A stretch of 64,000 bases of DNA from NCBI GenBank assembly GCA_964652255.1, contig CAZZBM010000001.1, positions 372,001 to 436,000 on the forward strand, given 5' to 3'. Shown in pieces: positions 17,174 to 25,568 of the stretch; position 1 is the first letter of the stretch, and each line of letters begins with the position of its first letter. Source of the DNA: CAZZBM01 sp964652255 (GTDB lineage: Bacteria; Bdellovibrionota; Bacteriovoracia; Bacteriovoracales; CAZZBM01). The notes under the pieces were generated by a model. It did no database searches and was not told the DNA's origin. It saw nothing but the letters and a program-made list of their open reading frames with translations. Made by a program: the position numbers and the translations under genes.

Positions 17174-19440
17174 TGGACTAAATCATAGTATTCATCTTGA
17201 AGGTCTAAGGAAGTATCTAGATCTTTAGCTAAATTTTCAGTACCCTGTAAAAAGTATTCTGTTAAAGGAGTTCCTTGATTTTTGTAAGGTTTTCCTGTTT
17301 CATATTCTAAAAGTTGAGTTGTGATAGATTCTGGAACTTCATATTTTGCTATAGGGTAATATTTAATAGCTTCTTTCATGTATTTAAGCCAAGGTGGTAT
17401 AGCAGTTCTAGCTCCACCAGATCCAACTGGAAGGGGATTATTTTTATCTTCTCCAAACCATGTTCCAGTTAAAATATTTTGAGTAAAACCAATAAACCAA
17501 GCATCTTGATTATTATTTGTTGTTCCTGTTTTTCCTCCCACAAAAGGTCCTAAAGCCTGTGCTCTTTTGGCTGTTCCTCTTAAAACTGCTCCTTGTAACA
17601 AGGATAACGTTAAAAACGCTTTATCTTCTGCAATAACTCTTTGAGGTTCATAGATAGAAATTTCTTCATTATTAATACTGAGAAGAAATTGAGAGGAAAT
17701 CTTTAAACCCAAAGAAGGAAATAAAGTAAAAGATTCTACAAGTTCTAAAAGACTAAGTTCAAAATTTCCCAAAGCAAATCCTAAGTTGTCTGCTTTTAAA
17801 TTTTTAAATCCTAAATCTTTTAAACATTTATTCATGGTATTAAGACCTAAAGATTCTAAAATTTTTAAAGTAGGAATATTACGACTTTCTTCTAAAGCTT
17901 GTCTGAAAGTCATTTTCCCTTTGAAGTTTTTGTCTACATTTTTAGGTTTCCATAAAACATCTTCTTGGTCTGTATCTAAGCTTTGAGGTAAATCCCACAA
18001 GATTGTATTATTAGTAAAACCCTCTCTAGTGGCACAAAGATAAATAAAGGGTTTAAAGCTAGAGCCCAATTGTCTTTTAGCTTGAACAGCTCTATTGAAA
18101 GGTGATTCAAAAAAATCTTTTGAACCTACCATAGATAAAATATGTCCTGTAGGCACATGCATGGAAACAAGCGCTCCTTCATAATGATCCTTAGCAACAT
18201 ATTTAGCAATCTCATTATTCACAATTTTTACTAAAATTTTTTGATTGACATTAAACTTTTGATGAATATTTTGACTAAAATTAATTTCTCTTTTTTCTTT
18301 AGCTATTTGAACAATCATTTTTTTATCTTGAATTTTTTTTACAATTGCTTCATAGGTAGAATTATTTTTTAAAAGAGAAGATTCTTGAATGAATTTTTTT
18401 TCACCAGAATCAAGTAAATAAAAAGGTTGAGTATTTTTTAACAAGAAATTAAATTGATCTTGCAAGAATTTATTCACATCCAAAATTGGTGTTTCTTGAA
18501 CAAAAGATGTTTCTGAGAGATTAATAATTTGTTCTTCTATAACTTCTTCTGCTTTTTGTTGAAGTTTATAATCCATGGTCGTAAGAATAATCCAAGGATT
18601 TTCCTCTAAAAAAATTTGACCATATTGTTCTATAAGTTTTAAACGCACATAATCTGTAAAATGTCCTCCATGAAAAGTTGTTTTCTGAGCTGGATAAATT
18701 TTAATAATTTCTTTTACAGCTTGATCATATTTTTCTTGAGTCAAAAAATTAGCCTGTAACATTTGAGAAAGAACATAACTCTGCCTTGTTTTTGAAGATT
18801 TAGAATTAAGATGAGGGGCATACTTACTAGGAGCCACTAATAAACCTGCTAATAAAGCTGCTTCAGCAGGATTTAATTCTTGAACACTTTTATGAAAATA
18901 CCCTTCACTAGCAGCTGCAACACCATAATAGCCTCTTCCTAAATAAATATAGTTCAAGTAAAAGGCTAGAAGTTCTTTTTTAGAAAATTTTTTTTCTAAA
19001 TCAATAGCTAAAATCATATCTTGAACTTTTCTAAACAAAGTTTTCTCTTTTTTATTAAGAAAAAATTTTGCTAATTGTTGAGTAATAGTACTACCACCTT
19101 GAACAAATTTTCTTGCTTTAATATTTTTTAATAGAGCTCTAAAGATTCCTAGAAAATCTACTCCAAAATGATGATAAAAATTTAAATCTTCTGCTGCTAA
19201 AAAAGCTTGAACTACTGATTCTGGGATTTCTTCAAAAGAAAGGCTTTTTTGTTTTTTAGGGGTAAAATCAAAAAGAAGAACTTTTCCAGTTCTATCATAA
19301 ATTTTTGTCCCAGAAGAAAGTTTAAAGGTTTCTAAGGAATTAACTTCTGGGATTGTCTTTAAAGACAATTGGTAAAAAAATCCAAAGAAAACAAGAGAGC
19401 TTATAAATAGGATTAAACTCATCACGATAAATTTCTTCAT
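17170..19440 (-). CDS. mrcA: Penicillin-binding protein 1A (bifunctional peptidoglycan synthase)
   Basis: 756 residues: an N-terminal membrane anchor (6-27), a GT51 glycosyltransferase domain with EDLNFYHHFGVD, QGGSTITQQLAKF and YLNYIYLGRGYYG, a linker, and a transpeptidase domain with the catalytic serine motif SSFKPF and the KTGTTNNNQDAWFIGF box. It polymerises and cross-links peptidoglycan on the periplasmic side. It lacks the long inserted loop seen in some PBP1A proteins. It is divergent from csrA (94-base gap) and co-transcribed with the TonB-like gene. Confidence 0.95.
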   Translation of the reverse strand: MKKFIVMSLILFISSLVFFGFFYQLSLKTIPEVNSLETFKLSSGTKIYDRTGKVLLFDFTPKKQKSLSFEEIPESVVQAFLAAEDLNFYHHFGVDFLGIFRALLKNIKARKFVQGGSTITQQLAKFFLNKKEKTLFRKVQDMILAIDLEKKFSKKELLAFYLNYIYLGRGYYGVAAASEGYFHKSVQELNPAEAALLAGLLVAPSKYAPHLNSKSSKTRQSYVLSQMLQANFLTQEKYDQAVKEIIKIYPAQKTTFHGGHFTDYVRLKLIEQYGQIFLEENPWIILTTMDYKLQQKAEEVIEEQIINLSETSFVQETPILDVNKFLQDQFNFLLKNTQPFYLLDSGEKKFIQESSLLKNNSTYEAIVKKIQDKKMIVQIAKEKREINFSQNIHQKFNVNQKILVKIVNNEIAKYVAKDHYEGALVSMHVPTGHILSMVGSKDFFESPFNRAVQAKRQLGSSFKPFIYLCATREGFTNNTILWDLPQSLDTDQEDVLWKPKNVDKNFKGKMTFRQALEESRNIPTLKILESLGLNTMNKCLKDLGFKNLKADNLGFALGNFELSLLELVESFTLFPSLGLKISSQFLLSINNEEISIYEPQRVIAEDKAFLTLSLLQGAVLRGTAKRAQALGPFVGGKTGTTNNNQDAWFIGFTQNILTGTWFGEDKNNPLPVGSGGARTAIPPWLKYMKEAIKYYPIAKYEVPESITTQLLEYETGKPYKNQGTPLTEYFLQGTENLAKDLDTSLDLQDEYYDLVQ

Positions 19441-19534
19441 AAGGGCTTTTGTAGTATATCTTTATTTTTATTCTTTAAAAAGATTTGTAAAAAATTCTTG
19501 CTTTTTAGAACTCATTCATATTATAGGACTAGAC

Positions 19535-19738
19535 ATGCTTGTTCTTACAAGGAAGTTAGGTGAAGCCATTATCATCAACCAAGATATCAAGGTTGTAGTC
19601 ATTAGCATAAAAAATAAACAGATTCGATTGGGGATTGAAGCTCCTTCTTCCTTTGAAATTCAAAGAGAGGAACTAGTCAAATCTATTGAACAAAACAACA
19701 AGAAGTCTCTCCATGTTGACAATAACTTAAGTTCATGA
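19535..19738 (+). CDS. csrA: Carbon storage regulator CsrA (RNA-binding)
   Basis: Dimeric RNA-binding protein that binds GGA motifs near ribosome-binding sites. 67 residues: MLVLTRKLGEAIIIN opens the beta-sheet, and the RNA-binding IRLGIEAPSSFEIQREEL is intact, with R43-equivalent and conserved alanine. A C-terminal tail after residue 48 is typical of CsrA proteins that are held by FliW. A TATTAT box ends ten bases before the ATG, which is preceded by AGGAC. fliW follows after 16 bases. Confidence 0.95.
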   Translation: MLVLTRKLGEAIIINQDIKVVVISIKNKQIRLGIEAPSSFEIQREELVKSIEQNNKKSLHVDNNLSS

Positions 19739-19754
19739 TCAGCTATAAACTAAG

Positions 19755-20108
19755 ATGATTTGTTCTATTAAGATCTTTGGCTTTGAAGATTATCCCAAAG
19801 CTAGCTTAATAGAACCCTCTGACAAATTTTACTGGAAATTAAGACCTCTTGATTCTCAAGGTTTTTTTCCCTTGGTTCATTATTCTCAAGTAGAACTTCT
19901 ACCTCAATATCCTCCTCTTTATGTGGAAAAACTTTTCTTTATTCTCAAATTAGAAAATCATCTTAATGAAGCTACCCTTAATACAATTTCTCCTTTAGTC
20001 TTTATAAAAGAAAAAAAAACTCTAGAGCAGATTCTTCTTCCTGAGATAGAATTCACAGCTTTACAAACACCTCTTATCTTAAAGAAGATAGAGACTCTTT
20101 CAATTTAA
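19755..20108 (+). CDS. fliW: FliW-like CsrA antagonist
   Basis: 117 residues resembling FliW, which in Gram-positive and epsilonproteobacterial systems sequesters CsrA until flagellin displaces it. Visible points are IFGFEDYPKASLIEPSD, the middle beta strands with EKLFFILKLE, and SPLVFIKEKKTLEQILL. The length is shorter than typical (about 145). Its position directly after csrA supports the call. No flagellar gene is in the window. The end overlaps the convergent TPR gene by 9 bases. Confidence 0.8.
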   Translation: MICSIKIFGFEDYPKASLIEPSDKFYWKLRPLDSQGFFPLVHYSQVELLPQYPPLYVEKLFFILKLENHLNEATLNTISPLVFIKEKKTLEQILLPEIEFTALQTPLILKKIETLSI

Positions 20109-20801
20109 AGTTGTTTCTGCCATTTGTTGAACTTTCATCAGCATTTTTTTAGCTTGTTGATGATTAGATTCTTTTAAGAGAATAAAGGTTAATTCTTCTT
20201 CAGCCTCAAGAGCCTTGCCTTGATCTAAGTACAAAAAAGCTAAAAGAAGTCTCACTTCTAGATTTTGATGATGATTTTTTTTAGCTTTAAGAAGAAGATC
20301 TAAGGCTTCTTTAAATCTTTTTTGAGACATTAAAATTTCACTTTTTAAGAGTAGAATCTCTAGATGATTTTTTTTCACCTTTAAAGCGCGATCACATTCT
20401 AGTAAAGCTTCATCTTCTTGATGGTAAGAGAGATATTCTTTAGCTAGTTGTAAATGTTTTTGAACAAAAGATTCTTGCAAAGTATCATTCCATAAAGATT
20501 TTTCAGAAGAATCTTTATCAAGATTTTCAATAGTTTTAAAAAGTTTTTTAGCTTCTTCATAAAACCCTAGATCATTGTATAAAATACAAAGACCTAAAAG
20601 AGCGTTTTTATGCTTAGGATTAAGATCTAAACACTTTTTATAAGCTTGAATAGCTTTTTGAATTTTTCCTTCTTTCAAAAAGACTCTTGCTAAATAATAA
20701 AGAGGCTCTGGATCTTGTGGATTTTCTTGTCGCTCATCTTCTAAAAGGTACTTTAATTTACTGGGATTCTTCTTTAAAAGTTGTTTAGAATCTTTGTGCA
20801 T
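20100..20801 (-). CDS. Tetratricopeptide-repeat protein
   Basis: 233 residues made mostly of TPR units: PEPLYYLARVFLKEGKIQKA, then PKHKNALLGLCILYNDLGFY, then several in the C-terminal half (EALLECDRALKVKKNH, RFKEALDLLLKA, LEVRLLLAFLYLDQGKALEA). There is no signal peptide, so it is probably a cytoplasmic scaffold. It follows the BamD-like gene by 20 bases and may belong to the same envelope operon. Function beyond protein-protein contact cannot be stated. Confidence 0.8.
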   Translation of the reverse strand: MHKDSKQLLKKNPSKLKYLLEDERQENPQDPEPLYYLARVFLKEGKIQKAIQAYKKCLDLNPKHKNALLGLCILYNDLGFYEEAKKLFKTIENLDKDSSEKSLWNDTLQESFVQKHLQLAKEYLSYHQEDEALLECDRALKVKKNHLEILLLKSEILMSQKRFKEALDLLLKAKKNHHQNLEVRLLLAFLYLDQGKALEAEEELTFILLKESNHQQAKKMLMKVQQMAETTLN

Positions 20802-20821
20802 GGAATTAGATTAAGAAAAAA

Positions 20822-21433
20822 TTACTTTTTAGTCCATTCTTTCTTTCTATCTAAAGCTCTTTTCATCAATTTATCTGGAAGATGGACACCCTCAAATGTT
20901 TCAAAAAAATAAGTAAGTCTTTCCATAGCTGCTGTTTTTTTTTTTGTCCTAAAATACAGTTCAGCGGTAGCCAGCTCTTTTTCTGCCATTAAAGCATGAC
21001 AATGTTTTATATAATCTTTAGCTTCTTCTTTTTTAAAAGCAAAAGGTGCAGCTACTTTAACTAAAGTAGGACAATAGGTAATGTCTCTATCAAAACTTGA
21101 TCCTACTAATTTTCTATAAGATAAAACAACACCCCATTCAACTTCTTCCCTTTTAGGATGTCGTGGATAGAGATCTAAAAAGAGTTGATAACTATAAATA
21201 GCTTCAGCATATTCTTTTTGACCAAAAGAAATATTGCCTTCCATCCATAATAAATCAGTAGAGGAAAGCTGAAAATCTTCTCGGTCTTTTAAGACTTCTA
21301 GATACTGTGCTGCCGTTTTATGATTTTTTCTTTTAATAGCTTCTTGAGTTCTTGAATACAGTTCATTGGTAGAAAGATTGGAATCAACGCTTTGACAAGC
21401 AAAAAAAGTAAAAAAAATAATTTTATTTTTCAT
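20822..21433 (-). CDS. bamD: BamD/YfiO-like outer-membrane assembly lipoprotein
   Basis: BamD is the essential lipoprotein of the barrel-assembly machine at the outer membrane. 203 residues from ATG 21433 (MKNKIIFFTFFAC), giving a short signal with lipobox FFAC; longer starts lie inside the upstream gene. TPR-like helices follow (YAEAIYSYQLFLDLYPRHPK, EEVEWGVVLSYRKLV), which is the BamD signature. The C-terminal half is shorter than in E. coli (245 residues). It overlaps the permease gene by 11 bases. Another TPR lipoprotein remains possible. Confidence 0.75.
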   Translation of the reverse strand: MKNKIIFFTFFACQSVDSNLSTNELYSRTQEAIKRKNHKTAAQYLEVLKDREDFQLSSTDLLWMEGNISFGQKEYAEAIYSYQLFLDLYPRHPKREEVEWGVVLSYRKLVGSSFDRDITYCPTLVKVAAPFAFKKEEAKDYIKHCHALMAEKELATAELYFRTKKKTAAMERLTYFFETFEGVHLPDKLMKRALDRKKEWTKK

Positions 21434-22436
21434 AAAGATCTCTGTGAAGATGTTCATATAATAATTTTGCAAAAGCAGCAATAGGGATAGAGATCATCAT
21501 CCCTAGCATACCTAAAACTTGAGCCCCTAAAAATAAGCTGAAAAAAATTAATAAAGGATGCATTTTTATCATCCTAGAAACCAATAGTGGAAAAATAATA
21601 AAAGGATCTATGATCTGCATAATAATATAGACTATCGTGTAGTACTTAAGCTCAGGAAAAGTAATGAGATCAAAAATATAAAGTAGCGGTCCTGGAAAAT
21701 AACCTAAAACAGAACCTACATAAGGAATAAAAACTAAAATACTAGGAAAAAAAGAAAGAAAAAATCCTTGAGGAATATTAAAAATAAAGCATCCTATGTA
21801 CAATAAGATAAAAACAACAAATCCTTCCAAAAATCTGGAAAACATATATAAACCAAAGTTCTGATGAAAAAAATGAATAAAATAGGTTGTTTTTTCAAAA
21901 AAATAATTAGGAATAAACTTATAAAATTCTTTTCTGATCAAGGAAGCATCTCTGAAAAAGAAGAATAAAAATAATGGAATTAAAATTAAAAAATTCATTA
22001 AACTCATCAACAATGAAGGGATGTATTGTAAGAAATAAGCTCCTAATTGAGTTATATATTTTGATATAAAATCAGTTGATTTAATATCAAAACTAAAAGT
22101 TGCTAAAAGTGGCCATCGTAATTCTAATTGTTGATAATAATCAGTAATTGTTTTTTCGAGATAGGGAATTCTTTGTGTCATAATAGGTATTTTCTCTTGT
22201 AATAAGAGCAGAAATTGCAACAAGTTATAAATAAAAAAGACAGGAAGAAAAACAATAAAACAAATTAAAAAAAATCTTTTAATTAAAGAACCTCTTAAAA
22301 AAGAAGATCTTAAAGGAAGAAAAGAAAGATAAAAAAAATAAGCAAAAAAGATAGAAAAAAAGAAATTAGGATAAAAATAAACAAGTAGAGAAACGATAAG
22401 AATAACAACAAAAAAAAGTGAAGATTTATGCTTCAT
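21423..22436 (-). CDS. AI-2E family transporter (PerM/YdiK type)
   Basis: 337 residues with about eight membrane segments, the topology and end sequence of the AI-2E family exporter/permease group (substrate usually unknown; a few members move autoinducer-2 or act as Na+/H+ antiporters). The family region SILVFIPYVGSVLGYFPGPL and the C-terminal LFLGAQVLGMLGMMISIPIA are recognisable. It overlaps both neighbours (the cyclic-nucleotide-binding gene by 11 bases and the BamD-like gene by 11), so all three are coupled. Confidence 0.88.
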   Translation of the reverse strand: MKHKSSLFFVVILIVSLLVYFYPNFFFSIFFAYFFYLSFLPLRSSFLRGSLIKRFFLICFIVFLPVFFIYNLLQFLLLLQEKIPIMTQRIPYLEKTITDYYQQLELRWPLLATFSFDIKSTDFISKYITQLGAYFLQYIPSLLMSLMNFLILIPLFLFFFFRDASLIRKEFYKFIPNYFFEKTTYFIHFFHQNFGLYMFSRFLEGFVVFILLYIGCFIFNIPQGFFLSFFPSILVFIPYVGSVLGYFPGPLLYIFDLITFPELKYYTIVYIIMQIIDPFIIFPLLVSRMIKMHPLLIFFSLFLGAQVLGMLGMMISIPIAAFAKLLYEHLHRDLYEK

Positions 22437-22896
22437 GTTTAAATTTTAAAAGAAGAGACCCAATAAAACCATATAAGAATCTTGCAGCAATCAAAGGCTT
22501 TTCTTCTGTCATAGCTTCTAATTCACTTTGAAGAAGAACTAGAACAAGAGACTTTGTTTTTGCTTGAATAGTAAATTTTCTTTCGCTTTGTCCGAGAATA
22601 AAAGCATCTTCTCCAAAATAATCTCCCTGTTTTAATTCTCCTACTTTTTCTTTTTTATAAAAAACTTCTACTTCTCCTTCTACAAGAAAATATAGAGCAG
22701 ATGCAAAATCTTCTTCTTTAAAAAAGATTTCTTTTTCCTGAAACCATCGTTCATGAAGATAAGAATTAAAATAATAAAAATCTTTCAAGCTAAATCCTTC
22801 TAAAAAAGGATAACTTTTTAAAACTTCATCTCTTCTTTTATCCTTTTTAAGGAAGGCTCCTGTATAAAAAATTATATCTTTTAATGGGTTATTCAT
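22426..22896 (-). CDS. Cyclic-nucleotide-binding domain protein
   Basis: 156 residues consisting of one CRP-type cyclic-nucleotide-binding fold (about residues 30-150): FKEEDFASALYFLVEGEVEV, then the phosphate-binding cassette GDYFGEDAFILGQSERKF with the conserved arginine. There is no DNA-binding helix-turn-helix, so it is not a transcription factor by itself; it may regulate a partner such as the coupled permease. It overlaps the SH3-like gene by 8 bases. Confidence 0.85.
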   Translation of the reverse strand: MNNPLKDIIFYTGAFLKKDKRRDEVLKSYPFLEGFSLKDFYYFNSYLHERWFQEKEIFFKEEDFASALYFLVEGEVEVFYKKEKVGELKQGDYFGEDAFILGQSERKFTIQAKTKSLVLVLLQSELEAMTEEKPLIAARFLYGFIGSLLLKFKHEA

Positions 22897-23221
22897 TTTT
22901 CAACCATCCTTTAAGCGACAAGGGAAGATAGACTCTTGTCCAAGAGCCTTCTTCTTTTATTAAAAGTTCTGTTCCAATAGCTAAATCTTTTTCTTTAAAG
23001 GCTTCTTGAGGAAGACTGTAAAGAGTCTTCAAATCCTTTAAAACAATTCTTTTAAAAGGAAGTATTAGGGGTAGTGAGACAAGAATAACAAATAAAAAAC
23101 CTAAATAAAAAAAAACTTTAGATTGTCTTAGAAAATAAATCGTTAAACTTCCTGTAAAAGGAAGAATAAAGGCTAAAAAAATAGCTGGTTTTAAAAGAAA
23201 AAATAAAAAAGCATCAAGCAT
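22889..23221 (-). CDS. Small membrane protein with SH3-like C-terminus
   Basis: 110 residues, not assigned to a named family. Two membrane helices (about 5-27 and 34-55) are followed by a 50-residue periplasmic tail, LYSLPQEAFKEKDLAIG through EGSWTRVYLPLSLKGWLKNE, that has the look of a bacterial SH3 domain. SH3b domains often contact peptidoglycan or envelope partners. It is the first gene of a five-gene minus-strand operon that starts 74 bases from tRNA-Asn. Confidence 0.6.
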   Translation of the reverse strand: MLDAFLFFLLKPAIFLAFILPFTGSLTIYFLRQSKVFFYLGFLFVILVSLPLILPFKRIVLKDLKTLYSLPQEAFKEKDLAIGTELLIKEEGSWTRVYLPLSLKGWLKNE

Positions 23222-23295
23222 AACTTTCTTATTCTATCAGTGAAAAAAAAGCTTGAAAATACTAGAAAATCATCTTATATAAAAAGAAATCTTTT

Positions 23296-23372
23296 TGGGG
23301 AGTAGCGCAGCTGGTTAGCGCAGTAGACTGTTAATCTATTGGTCGTGGGTTCGAATCCCACCTCCCCAGCCA
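23296..23372 (+). tRNA. trnN: tRNA-Asn (anticodon GTT)
   Basis: 77 bases on the plus strand, TGGGGAGTAGCGCAGCTGG at the 5' end, anticodon stem-loop TAGACTGTTAATCTA (anticodon GTT), T-loop TTCGAAT, acceptor partner CTCCCCA, discriminator G, encoded CCA. It ends 4 bases before the erpA stop codon on the other strand, again with no room for a terminator. Confidence 0.97.
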
Positions 23373-23376
23373 AAAA

Positions 23377-23697
23377 CTAAGCAGTAAAAGAATCTCCACA
23401 ACCACAAGTCTTTTTTACATTAGGATTATGAATTCTAAACTTTCCATTAATCCCTGTTCCTTCAAAATCAATAGAAACATTTTTAAAAAACTCTATATTA
23501 TCTTTAGAAATAAAGATATTGAGTCCAGAAAACTCTATTTTTTCATCTTCTTCTTGTGGTCCAAAAAACATTTCATAGCTTGAACCTGAACAACCTCCAG
23601 GAACAACTTGAATCTTAAGACCTTCTTCTTGAGTTATTTTTTCTTCTTCTTTAATTTTTTTTAATCTTTCTAAAGCATTAGGTGTAACTGTTAACAT
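23377..23697 (-). CDS. erpA: Iron-sulfur cluster carrier ErpA/IscA family
   Basis: A-type carrier that receives Fe-S clusters and passes them to target enzymes such as the ferredoxin at 25.6 kb. 106 residues with the three cysteine ligands in VPGGCSGSSYEM and KKTCGCGDSF, and the family start MLTVTPNALERLKKI. Without nearby isc or suf genes it is not possible to tell ErpA from IscA with certainty. A strong GAGGGG ribosome-binding site sits inside a hairpin (listed separately). Confidence 0.88.
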   Translation of the reverse strand: MLTVTPNALERLKKIKEEEKITQEEGLKIQVVPGGCSGSSYEMFFGPQEEDEKIEFSGLNIFISKDNIEFFKNVSIDFEGTGINGKFRIHNPNVKKTCGCGDSFTA

Positions 23698-23760
23698 AAT
23701 AAATTCCCCTCTTTATCTTCATAATCAATTTTAAATTAAAGGTAAAGAGAGGAGAATTTT
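23698..23760 (-). promoter_or_regulatory. Hairpin burying the erpA ribosome-binding site
   Basis: Between the L,D-transpeptidase stop and erpA, the minus strand can pair AAATTC-TCCTCTCTTTA (from 23759) with TAAAGAGGGGAATTT (to 23701), with one mismatch and a two-base bulge. The 3' arm contains the erpA Shine-Dalgarno GAGGGG. It could be a fold-controlled translation start or a terminator relic; there is no U tract. Confidence 0.4.
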
Positions 23761-24963
23761 TTATTTATATCCAATGATATTTTCAGGTGTTCTAACAAAA
23801 ATAGTATCCAATTTTCCAGAGTTATTTACATGCACATAGGCATCAGTTAAGTAACCTTCCTTTAGTCCGTTTTTAATATCTAGTAAAGTTCCTCCGGAAC
23901 TATCTTTATTTTCTTTAAAAATTCTATCTCCATAATTAAAAACAAATAGGAGTCCTTTATTAGGATAAAAATCTTTTAAAAATTCATAATCAGATGGAAT
24001 AAAAGTAAAACAACCCTGTGAAGTGTTTCCAGGAACGCCATGCTGATTCATAATAGTCTGAGCACCACTACTGTGAATAAGAATCGCTCTGTTAGCTGAA
24101 TTCAGATTATCAACATCTAAGTTTATTGCCTTTAAATGAGAAGAATTTTTATTCTTATTATCAATAATATAGCCTTGTTGAGTTATAAAACTCCCTACAG
24201 TAAGTCCATAAACAGGTATAACATATCTTTTTAGGTTAGAAGAATAACGTTCATTAGTTAAGTCCACAAGAAAAAAACCTGGAGGAGTCAGATAAGAACC
24301 ATTTTTATCCCCTAAGACTGTTTTTCCTATACTAGGATTTTGAACAGAAGAACTTCTACCACCTCCAGCACCTAGAGAAACAACCTTAAGCTCATTGGTG
24401 TCAAAATTAAAAAAATATGATCTTATCTCTTTTGAATTTTTACTATAATCATTAACAATCATACCACCTTTGTTCATAGTTACTATTTTTCTATTTCCTA
24501 AAGAATTTAAAGTAAGAAGCTTTTTTCCCATAGAAGATTGTCTCATTTCCAAAGCTAGAATTAGAGCTTGCTTAGATCCTTTTTCTTTTAAATAAGAAGT
24601 TGTTAGTTGTTTCTTTAAACCATAACGTCGAAATAGTTCTTCTTCAAAGGTAAGAATTTGAATTTCCTGTTGAGGAGTAGAAACTTCTTCTTTTTTAGGT
24701 TCTTCGACCACCACAGGTTCTACAACAATAATAGGTTCAGGAAAAGGATTCGTCTTAATTTTAAACTCATTACTATTTCCTCTTAAAGGTGTTGTATCTT
24801 TAAAAGATAAACTATCTAATTTTCTATCTTTGTCTAAAGATAGTTCTGTCGTGTTTTTTACTGGTTCCAAGGAAGAAGGTTCTTTAGTATCCTGACAACT
24901 GATTCCCATGCCGACGAAGAATCCTATCAGGAGACACATTGCCGTCATCTTTAAAGTTGACAT
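23761..24963 (-). CDS. Lipoprotein with murein L,D-transpeptidase-like (YkuD_2) domain
   Basis: 400 residues. The N-terminus is a lipoprotein signal with GISC (Cys 23); a linker rich in Pro, Glu and Val follows (about 30-95). The C-terminal half matches the murein L,D-transpeptidase catalytic family: ILIHSSG with His 297 and SQGCFTFIPSDYEFLKD with Cys 318. Such enzymes cross-link peptidoglycan through diaminopimelate or attach proteins to it. A hairpin overlaps the ribosome-binding site AAAGGAG. It follows the cobalamin adenosyltransferase by 38 bases. Confidence 0.85.
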   Translation of the reverse strand: MSTLKMTAMCLLIGFFVGMGISCQDTKEPSSLEPVKNTTELSLDKDRKLDSLSFKDTTPLRGNSNEFKIKTNPFPEPIIVVEPVVVEEPKKEEVSTPQQEIQILTFEEELFRRYGLKKQLTTSYLKEKGSKQALILALEMRQSSMGKKLLTLNSLGNRKIVTMNKGGMIVNDYSKNSKEIRSYFFNFDTNELKVVSLGAGGGRSSSVQNPSIGKTVLGDKNGSYLTPPGFFLVDLTNERYSSNLKRYVIPVYGLTVGSFITQQGYIIDNKNKNSSHLKAINLDVDNLNSANRAILIHSSGAQTIMNQHGVPGNTSQGCFTFIPSDYEFLKDFYPNKGLLFVFNYGDRIFKENKDSSGGTLLDIKNGLKEGYLTDAYVHVNNSGKLDTIFVRTPENIIGYK

Positions 24964-24967
24964 ATTT

Positions 24968-24990
24968 ACTCTCCTTTACGTAAGGAGAGT
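24968..24990 (-). promoter_or_regulatory. Perfect hairpin containing the ribosome-binding site of the L,D-transpeptidase gene
   Basis: On the minus strand ACTCTCCTT, a five-base loop, and AAGGAGAGT form a perfect 9-bp stem; the 3' arm carries the Shine-Dalgarno AAGGAG five to seven bases before ATG 24963. With the SD fully paired, translation should be low unless the hairpin is opened. There is no U tract, so it is not a standard terminator for the upstream gene. Confidence 0.5.
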
Positions 24991-25001
24991 TTTCGGCATA
25001 T

Positions 25002-25514
25002 TTAGAAAAAGTCTTTAAAAAAAGGTTTTTTCCAAAGATCTTCTTCTAAGGAAGTTTCTCTAGCTAAAAGAAAAAAGTAATCTGAAAGCCTGTTAAGAAA
25101 AATTTTTTCTGTAGAGCTTAGTTTTAAATTAAGAATTTGACGTTCTAATCGTCTAATAACAGCTCTAATAAGATGAATCAAAGAAGAGACTTGACCTCCA
25201 GCTGGTAAAATAAAGTTTTTAAGGGGTTCTTGTTTTTTTTGAAGTTCATCCATTTTTTTTTCTAAAAAATCAATGATAGAGGGAGAAAAAGGAATAAGTT
25301 CTTTTTCACTAGAGATATTAGCTCCTAAGTTAAAAAGAAGACTTTGAAGCTCTTTTAAAAAAGCATCTTCATAGTGAGATCTTAAAAATCCAATCCAAGC
25401 ATTGAGTTCATCAAGAGTTCCCACAGCTTCAATGATAGGGTGGTTTTTAGGTACTCTTTCACCAGAGGCTAAACTTGTGAAGCCTTGATCTCCTGTTTTT
25501 GTATAAATTTTCAT
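25002..25514 (-). CDS. Cob(I)alamin adenosyltransferase (PduO type)
   Basis: Transfers the adenosyl group of ATP to cob(I)alamin, making coenzyme B12. 170 residues from ATG 25514 (MKIYTKTGDQGFTSL), with the family motifs TKTGDQGFT, EAVGTLDELNAWIG and the C-terminal VIRRLERQI. An upstream extension with a hydrophobic leader is rejected. It implies that the cell has at least one adenosylcobalamin enzyme (for example class II ribonucleotide reductase or methylmalonyl-CoA mutase), though none is in the window. It is divergent from the ferredoxin gene across 54 bases. Confidence 0.93.
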   Translation of the reverse strand: MKIYTKTGDQGFTSLASGERVPKNHPIIEAVGTLDELNAWIGFLRSHYEDAFLKELQSLLFNLGANISSEKELIPFSPSIIDFLEKKMDELQKKQEPLKNFILPAGGQVSSLIHLIRAVIRRLERQILNLKLSSTEKIFLNRLSDYFFLLARETSLEEDLWKKPFFKDFF

Positions 25515-25568
25515 AAAAAAACATGTAACAAAAAACAAAAAAAGAGTAAAATATCGATAGTACTTTGT

